From assembly GCA_020441735.1 (NCBI GenBank), contig JAGRLQ010000330.1, forward strand, positions 331 through 8,004: 7,674 bases of DNA, in the 5' to 3' direction. This DNA is from Nitratireductor sp. (GTDB lineage Bacteria; Pseudomonadota; Alphaproteobacteria; Rhizobiales; Rhizobiaceae). Under the pieces are notes generated by a model. It saw only the letters and a program-made list of their open reading frames with translations. It was not told where the DNA came from and ran no database searches. Shown here in pieces: positions 1 to 5,501 of the stretch. The translations under genes were made by a program, and so were the position numbers. The first letter of the stretch is position 1; every line of letters starts with the position of its first letter.

Positions 1-1259
1 TCCAGATGCGCGAATTCGAGGACCGCTTCGTTACCCTTGGCCTCAATTACCGGGTGATCGGCGGGCCGCGTTTCTACGAGCGCATGGAAATCCGCGATGC
101 CATGGCCTATTTCCGCGTGGTCTGCCAGCCGGCCGATGATCTCGCCTTCGAGCGTATCGTCAACACGCCTAAACGCGGCATTGGCGAGGCAACACTGCGC
201 ATTGTTCATGACCACGCCCGCAGGAAAGGCATTCCCCTGTCGGCGGCGGTGGGCGAACTCGTGCAGAGCGAGGAGTTCAAGCCGAAGGTGCGGGCAACGC
301 TTGCCAGCCTGATGGATGATTTCTCACGCTGGGCAGACCAGCTCGATGCCACTTCCCATACCGAGCTTGCCGAAATCATTCTGGATGAATCCGGCTATAC
401 CGAGATGTGGCAGAACGACCGCTCGCCGGAAGCGCCGGGCCGCCTCGACAACCTCAAGGAACTCATCCGTTCCATGGAAGAGTTCGAGAACATGCGCGGC
501 TTTCTCGAGCATGTCTCGCTGGTGATGGACGCCGAACAGAACGAGGACCTGGATGCGGTCTCGCTGATGACGCTGCATTCGGCCAAGGGGCTTGAATTCG
601 ATACCGTTTTTCTGCCCGGCTGGGAGGAAGGACTGTTTCCTCACCAGCGCGCTCTCGATGAAGGCGGGCGCTCCGGACTGGAGGAGGAGCGGCGGCTCGC
701 CTATGTCGGCATCACCCGGGCGCGGGACCGTTGTACGATCTACTTCACGTCCAACCGGCGCGTGCACGGGCTGTGGCAGAATTCGATTCCCTCGCGTTTC
801 ATCGACGAATTGCCGGAAGACCATGTGGAAGTGCTTGAACCTTCCAGCAGTTATGGCGGCTATGGCGCCAACCGGGTTGGCGGTGGCTACGGTGCGTCGC
901 GCTTCGATACGTCCGACCCGTTCACCTCCTCCTATTCCTCGCCCGGATGGCAGCGCGCCCAGCGCGGCAATGCACGGCGCGCGGCCGGCACCCATGGCGA
1001 TCCGGTGAAGAACAATTGGGGTTCACGCTCCGGCGCCAACGTTGCCGAAGATGGTGGAAAGCGTGGCCGGGTGATCGACGGGGAACTGATTGCCGCCTCG
1101 ATCAACCAGCCCTCCTCCAACTTTACCGTCGGCGACCGGGTGTTTCACCTGAAATTCGGCAATGGCAACATCGCTGCAATAGACGGCAACAAGCTGACCA
1201 TCGACTTCGACAAGGCTGGACAGAAAAAGGTGCTCGACAGTTTCGTCGAGGGGGTTTGA
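1..1259 (+). CDS. uvrD: ATP-dependent DNA helicase UvrD/PcrA family, C-terminal part (5' truncated by window edge)
   Basis: Superfamily 1 3'-5' DNA helicase of nucleotide excision and mismatch repair; PcrA-type members also clear proteins and RNA polymerase from DNA. The reading frame is open to the left edge (first full codon at 3), so the ATG at 6 is internal and the N-terminal half with the Walker A motif is missing. Counting from that Met: the motif IV region is at about 15-37 (YRVIGG, then FYERMEIRDA), motif V at about 185-205 (TLHSAKGLEFD, then the GLFPH segment), and motif VI at about 227-240 (EEERRLAYVGITRAR, with the arginine finger). These carry ATP-coupling and DNA contacts. A low-complexity Gly/Ser/Tyr linker (about 280-370) leads to a C-terminal Tudor-like domain (about 372-417, FTVGDRVFHLKFGNG), which in the family binds RNA polymerase. 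The end matches a complete family C-terminus, stop TGA at 1257. Family assignment is very secure; UvrD versus PcrA naming is a matter of convention. Confidence 0.96.
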   Translation, partial: QMREFEDRFVTLGLNYRVIGGPRFYERMEIRDAMAYFRVVCQPADDLAFERIVNTPKRGIGEATLRIVHDHARRKGIPLSAAVGELVQSEEFKPKVRATLASLMDDFSRWADQLDATSHTELAEIILDESGYTEMWQNDRSPEAPGRLDNLKELIRSMEEFENMRGFLEHVSLVMDAEQNEDLDAVSLMTLHSAKGLEFDTVFLPGWEEGLFPHQRALDEGGRSGLEEERRLAYVGITRARDRCTIYFTSNRRVHGLWQNSIPSRFIDELPEDHVEVLEPSSSYGGYGANRVGGGYGASRFDTSDPFTSSYSSPGWQRAQRGNARRAAGTHGDPVKNNWGSRSGANVAEDGGKRGRVIDGELIAASINQPSSNFTVGDRVFHLKFGNGNIAAIDGNKLTIDFDKAGQKKVLDSFVEGV

Positions 1260-1334
1260 GGTGAAGTAATCTGACATTGCAAGCGACAGGGTCCTTGTGC
1301 AACATCGGGCCGAAAAGCGGCAATTGCACTGCAC

Positions 1335-1340
1335 TGGAGG
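1335..1340 (+). promoter_or_regulatory. Ribosome binding site that sets the GST start
   Basis: TGGAGG lies 7 nt before the ATG at 1348. It supports that ATG over the in-frame ATG at 1297, which has no comparable site and would add 17 residues absent from the family fold. Confidence 0.75.
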
Positions 1341-1347
1341 AACCCGC

Positions 1348-1947
1348 ATGTATACGCTGATCGGCAGCCCCAAGAACCGCGCCTTCCGCGTCCTGTGGAT
1401 GCTGGAGGAACTGGAAGCCGACTACGAGCTCATTCCCGCTGCCGTACGCTCGGAGAAACTGCTGGCGGTCAATCCGACGGGAAAGTCGCCAGTATTGAAG
1501 GTGGGAGATGATGCCATCATCGATTCTGCCGCCATCATCCAGTTCCTGGCCGACCGACACGGCAGGTTCACCTTTCCCGCCGGCACCATCGAGCGGGCAA
1601 AACAGGACAGCATGACCTTCTTTGCCGCCGATGATCTGGACGGTATTCTGTGGCATTCGGCCAAGCACAGCTTCGTACTGCCAGAGGAGTTGCGCTCAAG
1701 CGAGGTGCGGCGCGCCTGTGAACACGATCTTGCCCGCTCCGTAGCAGCGCTGGAGCAGCGGCTCGGCGATGGCGAATACGCCATGGGAGATACCTTCACC
1801 GTGCCCGATATCCTGATCGGCCATTGCGCCAGTTGGGCGATCAACGCGAAATTCGGCTGGCCGGAAGGAAAACTGACCGACTACGTGAATCGGCTCTGGG
1901 CACGGCCTGCCTACCAGCGGGCGCACGAAATCCGCAAGGCAAGCTGA
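1348..1947 (+). CDS. Glutathione S-transferase family protein
   Basis: Complete 199-residue GST-like protein, a normal length for soluble cytosolic bacterial GSTs, which conjugate glutathione to electrophiles or use it as cofactor in catabolism. The N-terminal thioredoxin fold starts with MYTLIGSPKNRAFRVLWML, where Ser7/Asn10/Arg11 occupy the usual catalytic loop. The cis-proline segment is NPTGKSPVL (42-50, Pro48) and the gamma-glutamyl-binding acidic-Ser pair is Asp59-Ser60. The all-helical C-terminal domain carries the N-capping box and hydrophobic staple at about 147-157 (GDTFTVPDILI). No signal peptide or membrane segment is visible. The start at 1348 is preferred because a GGAGG sits just upstream and the beta strand of the fold begins immediately. 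It follows the helicase by 88 nt on the same strand and may be co-transcribed with it or have its own promoter; I saw no convincing one. The substrate cannot be told from sequence; the GST class was not resolved. Confidence 0.92.
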   Translation: MYTLIGSPKNRAFRVLWMLEELEADYELIPAAVRSEKLLAVNPTGKSPVLKVGDDAIIDSAAIIQFLADRHGRFTFPAGTIERAKQDSMTFFAADDLDGILWHSAKHSFVLPEELRSSEVRRACEHDLARSVAALEQRLGDGEYAMGDTFTVPDILIGHCASWAINAKFGWPEGKLTDYVNRLWARPAYQRAHEIRKAS

Positions 1948-1992
1948 ACCGGCGGCAAGAGCGTTGCCCCCACCGGGCTGCGGCACTCCCAA
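1948..1992. terminator. Weak hairpin between convergent genes
   Basis: This 45-nt gap separates the stop codons of the converging GST and SDR genes. It holds an inverted repeat, GGCAA (1954-1958) and TTGCC (1964-1968), around a 5-nt loop, flanked by CCGG on both sides. It could act as a short bidirectional terminator, but there is no T-tract on either strand, so an intrinsic terminator is only a possibility. Confidence 0.3.
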
Positions 1993-2799
1993 CTATTGCG
2001 ACGTCCAGCCGCCATCAACGGGAATGGCTGCACCCGTAATGTTGTGCGCCGTCTTGTGGCACAGCCAGGCCGCCAGATCGCCGATCTCGGAAGGATCGGA
2101 CATGCGCAGGCTCGGCTGCTTTTCCGACAATAGCGAGCGCACACCTTCGGCCCGGCCACCGCCTGCCTGCTGGGCGCGCGCCTCGATCTGCGGTTCGATC
2201 AGAGCAGTTTCCGTCCAGCCCGGACAGATACAGTTGATCGTCACGCCGCCGGACTCCCGGCTACCGATGGCTGCATATTCGAGGGCTGCCACGCGGCTCA
2301 TGCCGACCAGGCCGAATTTCGAAGCGACATAAGGCGCCTTTTCCTTCGACGCCACCAGACCATGTACCGAGGCGATGTTGACCACCCGGCCAAACTCGCG
2401 TGATGCCATCAGCGGCAGTGCATGGTGCATGGTGTGGAAGGCCGCCGACAGGTTGACGGCGATGATCGCATCCCAGGTCGCCGCATCGGCATCAGCGATG
2501 GAAACCGTCTTCTGCACACCCGCATTGTTGACCAGCACATCGAGCGGCCCCCAGGCTTCCACTGCTTTCACCAGTGCGCCGATCGCCTCGGGATCACGAA
2601 GATCGCCGTCGAAGAATTTTGCTTCCGGGGCACCGGCTGCACGGATCTCATCTTCCGCCGCCCGGGCTTCCGCTTCGCTGGCAAGCCCGTGAACCGCAAT
2701 GCGGGCGCCCGCAGCCGCCAGGCTTTTTGCCACGGCAAGGCCGATCCCCTGTACCGATCCGGTTACCAGCGCTGTCTTTCCCGCAAGATGTCCGCTCAT
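1993..2799 (-). CDS. bdhA: D-3-hydroxybutyrate dehydrogenase-like short-chain dehydrogenase (SDR)
   Basis: Predicted NAD-dependent, cytosolic SDR of 268 residues, interconverting (R)-3-hydroxybutyrate and acetoacetate. The Rossmann cofactor motif is TGSVQGIG (13-20), the structural motif NNAG (91-94), and the catalytic tetrad Asn116, Ser144, Tyr157, Lys161. The residues that I recall binding the substrate carboxylate in Pseudomonas 3-hydroxybutyrate dehydrogenases all have counterparts: Gln96, His146, Lys154 (three before the Tyr) and Gln204. The segments NIASVHGLVAS, LLSEKQPSL and VDGGWTSQ at the C-terminus also resemble that family. One oddity is about six extra residues near 177-183 (AIGSRESGG), just before the INCICPGW strand. 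The start ATG overlaps the stop of the acyl-CoA synthetase gene as ATGA (2796-2799) and has an AGGAG 7 nt upstream, so the pair is almost certainly translationally coupled. A related beta-hydroxy acid could be the true substrate. Confidence 0.85.
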   Translation of the reverse strand: MSGHLAGKTALVTGSVQGIGLAVAKSLAAAGARIAVHGLASEAEARAAEDEIRAAGAPEAKFFDGDLRDPEAIGALVKAVEAWGPLDVLVNNAGVQKTVSIADADAATWDAIIAVNLSAAFHTMHHALPLMASREFGRVVNIASVHGLVASKEKAPYVASKFGLVGMSRVAALEYAAIGSRESGGVTINCICPGWTETALIEPQIEARAQQAGGGRAEGVRSLLSEKQPSLRMSDPSEIGDLAAWLCHKTAHNITGAAIPVDGGWTSQ

Positions 2800-4334
2800 C
2801 CATTATCTCCTGTATCTTCAGCCATTTTTCTCAACTCGGTCTTCAGCACCTTGCCATAATTGTTCTTGGGCAAGCTGTCGACAAAACGGTAGGCTTTCGG
2901 TCGCTTGAAGCGGGCAATGTTGTCCGTGCAATGGCGGTCGAGTTCCGCTTCGACCGCCTCCGCACCTTCGGTGCGCACCACAAAGGCACAAACGCTTTCG
3001 CCCCATTCCGGGTCCGGAATGCCGATGACCGAAACCTCATAGACTGCCGGATGGGTCAGCAGCGCCTCCTCAACCTCGCGAGGATAGATGTTGGTGCCAC
3101 CGGAGATGATGACATCCTTGGAGCGGTCCTTCAGCGTCAGGAAACCGTCCTCGTCGAGAACGCCCATGTCTCCGGTCCACAGCCAGCCATCGCGGACCGT
3201 CTTCACCGTTGCTTCCGGGTTGTTCCAGTAACCTGCCATCACCGGTGTCCCGCGCACGATGATCTCTCCGCTCTCACCGGCAGGCAACATTCTGCCATCC
3301 TCGGCAGCGATGGCGACCTCGACGCAGGATTGCGCCCTGCCGACAGAAGCAAGTCGCTCCTTCCAGCGTGGATGCTCACGGTCGCAAACCGCCTCGCGCG
3401 ACAGCGCGGTGATACACATCGGGCTTTCACCCTGACCATAGATCTGCACGAAACGGGGGCCGAGCACCTCGACGGCTTCGACGATGTCGGCAAGATACAT
3501 CGGCCCGCCGCCATATACGATGGTCCTGATCCCCTCGCCGGCTTCGCCCGATGCCCTGGCATGATCAACCAGGCGGCGGATCATGGTCGGCGCTGCGAAC
3601 ATGTGCAGGCTACCGGTTTTTCGGCCATGGTCGAAGATCTCCGCCGGATCGAAGCCGGCAGAAGCCGGTACGACGTGCCGCGCGGCCTTTAATACGTGCA
3701 TGACGTTGTAGAGCCCGGCACCATGGCTCATGGGCGCGGCGTAAAAAGCAGCATCGGTCTCGAAGACCTGATCGACATCGGCGAAGTAGGAAAACGCCAT
3801 GGCATGGATATTGCCATGGGTCATCACCACGCCCTTGGGCCTACCCGTTGTGCCGGAGGTATAAAACAGCCAGGCCATGTCGGTGGATGTGCGGGACAGC
3901 GGCGCGGCCATCGGCGCATGGGCGCACATCGCAGCAAATTCATCGGACCTGAAATCAATGATGTGGCCGCACTCTGGCGGCACGATGCCGGCAAGCTCGG
4001 CTCCCGGATTCTCAGTAATCAACGCCATTTTGGCGCCAGAGTTTTCAACGATCCAGGCAGCTTCCCTTGGGTGCAGCTTGGCGTTGACCGGCACGATGAC
4101 GGCACCGGCAAACCATGCGCCATACATGGCGATGAGATACTCTATCGAATTCTTGGCAAAGATCGCGATGCGATCTCCCGGAGCGATGGCAAATTCATTC
4201 TGAAGCGCACCGGCAAATCCCGCCGCCCGGGCAGCAAATTCGCCATAGGTGGCAACCTGTTCGTGCCCTGAAAACAGTGCCGGAGCTTCAGGATGCAGCT
4301 TCGCCGAGCGCACCAGCCATTCTGCCAGATTCAT
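2796..4334 (-). CDS. AMP-forming acyl-CoA synthetase (class I adenylate-forming enzyme)
   Basis: Predicted ligase that adenylates a carboxylic acid with ATP and then forms the CoA thioester. At 512 residues it has the length of medium/aryl/short acid CoA ligases, shorter than acetyl- or acetoacetyl-CoA synthetases (about 650). All core motifs are present: the phosphate-binding loop YTSGTTGRPKG (158-168), motif A5 YGQGE (299-303), the ATP-ribose aspartate in WLWTGDMG (Asp389), the hinge region KDRSKDVIISGG (402-413) followed by TNIYPREVE, and the C-terminal catalytic lysine in NNYGKVLK (Lys495). No signal peptide or membrane segment is seen, so it is soluble. A GGGAGG 4 nt before the ATG supports the start. 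The gene overlaps the downstream SDR gene by ATGA, and a 126-nt gap with palindromes separates it from the acyltransferase gene upstream, so it may have its own promoter. Activity is secure; substrate is unknown, with short or medium hydroxy, keto or branched acids all possible. Confidence 0.93.
   Translation of the reverse strand: MNLAEWLVRSAKLHPEAPALFSGHEQVATYGEFAARAAGFAGALQNEFAIAPGDRIAIFAKNSIEYLIAMYGAWFAGAVIVPVNAKLHPREAAWIVENSGAKMALITENPGAELAGIVPPECGHIIDFRSDEFAAMCAHAPMAAPLSRTSTDMAWLFYTSGTTGRPKGVVMTHGNIHAMAFSYFADVDQVFETDAAFYAAPMSHGAGLYNVMHVLKAARHVVPASAGFDPAEIFDHGRKTGSLHMFAAPTMIRRLVDHARASGEAGEGIRTIVYGGGPMYLADIVEAVEVLGPRFVQIYGQGESPMCITALSREAVCDREHPRWKERLASVGRAQSCVEVAIAAEDGRMLPAGESGEIIVRGTPVMAGYWNNPEATVKTVRDGWLWTGDMGVLDEDGFLTLKDRSKDVIISGGTNIYPREVEEALLTHPAVYEVSVIGIPDPEWGESVCAFVVRTEGAEAVEAELDRHCTDNIARFKRPKAYRFVDSLPKNNYGKVLKTELRKMAEDTGDNG
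2807..2811 (-). promoter_or_regulatory. Ribosome binding site of the SDR gene, inside the upstream gene
   Basis: AGGAG on the minus strand, 7 nt before the SDR ATG, lies within the last codons of the acyl-CoA synthetase gene and fixes the overlapping start. Confidence 0.7.
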
Positions 4335-4338
4335 GTAT

Positions 4339-4344
4339 CCTCCC
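4339..4344 (-). promoter_or_regulatory. Ribosome binding site of the acyl-CoA synthetase gene
   Basis: GGGAGG on the minus strand ends 4 nt before the ATG at 4334, a slightly short spacing but a strong match. Confidence 0.65.
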
Positions 4345-4353
4345 GTACCCGGA

Positions 4354-4369
4354 ACGCTCCAGGGAGCGT
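4354..4369. repeat. Inverted repeat 7-2-7 in the leader of the acyl-CoA synthetase gene
   Basis: Plus strand reads ACGCTCC-AG-GGAGCGT, a perfect 7-bp inverted repeat with a 2-nt centre, 20 nt before the synthetase start. It could be a regulator-binding site or form a small leader hairpin. No regulator can be named from sequence. Confidence 0.5.
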
Positions 4370-4371
4370 GA

Positions 4372-4400
4372 TTAGTAGCAAATGCATCTGCATTCGCCAG
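4372..4400 (-). promoter_or_regulatory. Candidate promoter of the acyl-CoA synthetase gene
   Basis: On the minus strand a TACTAA box (4377-4372, followed by T) resembles a sigma-70 type -10 element. Seventeen bases upstream, CTGGCG (4400-4395) is only a poor -35 match. The 18-base-range spacer is filled by the palindrome at 4378-4397, an arrangement typical of a repressed or activator-dependent promoter. The weak -35 keeps this tentative. Confidence 0.3.
4378..4397. promoter_or_regulatory. Operator-like palindrome upstream of the acyl-CoA synthetase gene
   Basis: Plus strand GCAAATGCATCTGCATTCGC has AATGCA and TGCATT arms around a 2-nt centre, extended by GC and GC after one mismatch on each side. 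Its length of 20 bp and two-fold symmetry suit a dimeric regulator (TetR, MarR or GntR-like). It lies 44-63 nt before the synthetase start. The binding protein is unknown. Confidence 0.45.
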
Positions 4401-4426
4401 CCCCTTCTTTGCCGCAGGGCAAGGGG
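4401..4426 (-). terminator. Possible weak hairpin after the acyltransferase gene
   Basis: The sequence can fold as CCCC and GGGG arms around a TTGCC-GCAG-GGCAA stem-loop with a 4-nt bulge. It begins about 35 nt after the acyltransferase stop in transcription direction. It lacks a U-tract, so it may only reduce read-through or protect RNA ends. Confidence 0.25.
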
Positions 4427-4460
4427 TATTGCCGGATACAATCGTGCACCCTGTACCTCA

Positions 4461-5501
4461 TCATGCAGCCGTTCCTGATACGCCTGCGCGCTGCTCCTCC
4501 ATTCCCATGGAAACCAGCAGCGGTGTCTTGTCCTGCACCGTTCTGAAATCGTCCCGGCTCGCCATGCCGCGCCAGTTGGCGAGGATGAGCGACTGGGCGA
4601 CTGCGCCACCCAGCGTGGTGCCCGGGCCCGTGATGATGAAGAGATCAGGTGCAAACTCCCGCGCCGCGATGGCGATCGCACGGGTAAAGTCATAGGTCTC
4701 GACCACCTGATGGCCGAGCGTGTAGCCCCAGAGCGTTTCCGGATCGCTGGCCTTGGGCCACCAGATCTTGCCACGACCATCGATCAGCGGCAGCTGCGGC
4801 TGGCCGAACAGTGCCGGCGAAAGCGCCTCGCGTCCCTCCTTCGCCACCGGCGCCTGCAACACGCTGTGAAAGGCAGCGTGATTGCCGAGCCGCATGGGAA
4901 AGCGTTCCTGCACAGGCTCGACTGCCTTTTCGAAGGCTGTCAGCCCCGCCTCGTTACCGGCCAGAACCAGCATGCCGCCAAGATCGATCGACAGCGAAAG
5001 CGCGTGATCAGGGCGGGTTGCGATCTCTTCGACCCGTTCCAGCAAGGCCGAGCGCCGCGCCGGGTCATGCCGCCAGTCCTCGCCAACGAACGGATAGATC
5101 AACTGCCCGCCGATCAGCGACTTCTGCATCAGCGTGCCCATCGTATTGGCGACGCGAAACCCGTCCTGTGGCGTGAGAGCGCCGCCGCAGGCAAGCGCTG
5201 AATACCAGCCCATGGAGTTGCCGGTTACCGCGACGATCTCGATTTCGTTGCGATCAATCGACAGAAAATCACCCAGTGTTGCCGCATAGATCAGCGCCGA
5301 AGCATTGTCGCCGCGAGTATGGGTTGCCAGCGAGAACCGCTCGGCACCGTCAAGCTCGCCCAGCGTCGGCTGGCCTTCCGCCATCCGCAGCGCGTCGAAT
5401 TGCGCCAACATCCCCTGATCGGGGAAGTGGCGCGCGAGGTAGCCCAGTTCCGCCTTGTTATAGGTTCCCCGGCCGGGACAGATAACGACCGCCGTCTTCA
5501 T
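4461..5501 (-). CDS. Divergent FabD-like (acyl-carrier-protein S-acyltransferase family) protein
   Basis: A 346-residue protein with the acyltransferase fold of malonyl-CoA:ACP transacylase (FabD). Family features in order: N-terminal PGRGTY (9-14, for PGQGSQ), nucleophile elbow GNSMG (94-98, Ser96, for GHSLG) with the downstream YSALACGGAL, MQKS (125-128), the catalytic histidine in HAAFHSVL (His212), and the C-terminal TGPGTTLGG (291-299, for the GPGKVLTG loop). By my hand alignment to E. coli FabD several active-site residues differ: Gln11 is Arg11, the His before the Ser is Asn95, the malonyl-carboxylate Arg117 is Met121, and Asn250 is Glu268. The Ser-His dyad is retained, so it is probably an active acyltransferase but not for malonyl. 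The ATG overlaps the stop of the E1 gene as ATGA (5498-5501) with an AGGAG 7 nt upstream, which implies coupled synthesis with E1. Automated tools would likely call it ACP S-malonyltransferase; that specificity is doubtful here. Confidence 0.8.
   Translation of the reverse strand: MKTAVVICPGRGTYNKAELGYLARHFPDQGMLAQFDALRMAEGQPTLGELDGAERFSLATHTRGDNASALIYAATLGDFLSIDRNEIEIVAVTGNSMGWYSALACGGALTPQDGFRVANTMGTLMQKSLIGGQLIYPFVGEDWRHDPARRSALLERVEEIATRPDHALSLSIDLGGMLVLAGNEAGLTAFEKAVEPVQERFPMRLGNHAAFHSVLQAPVAKEGREALSPALFGQPQLPLIDGRGKIWWPKASDPETLWGYTLGHQVVETYDFTRAIAIAAREFAPDLFIITGPGTTLGGAVAQSLILANWRGMASRDDFRTVQDKTPLLVSMGMEEQRAGVSGTAA

Noticed and set aside
324..995. Minus-strand open frame of 223 codons
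   Set aside because: It is antisense to helicase motifs V and VI, which are clearly coding on the plus strand, and it has no domain signal.
1297..1347. Upstream in-frame ATG as the GST start
   Set aside because: The additional 17 residues do not fit the thioredoxin-fold start, while the ATG at 1348 has a strong GGAGG before it.
1260..1347. Promoter for the GST gene
   Set aside because: A TTGCAA box at 1277-1282 with CAACAT 17 nt downstream is only a poor match to -35/-10 elements; not strong enough to list as a feature.
2574..3692. Long plus-strand open frame of 372 codons
   Set aside because: It lies opposite the acyl-CoA synthetase and SDR genes, whose motifs are complete. Its protein is Arg/His/Pro-rich with no recognisable domain, as expected of an antisense frame in GC-rich DNA.
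2796..4334. Classical acetoacetyl-CoA or acetyl-CoA synthetase
   Set aside because: At 512 residues it is too short for those families and lacks their extended N-terminal region, though the AMP-binding chemistry is shared.
4461..5501. Housekeeping fabD of fatty acid synthesis
   Set aside because: Context lacks fabH, fabG, acpP or fabF, and several conserved FabD active-site residues are altered.
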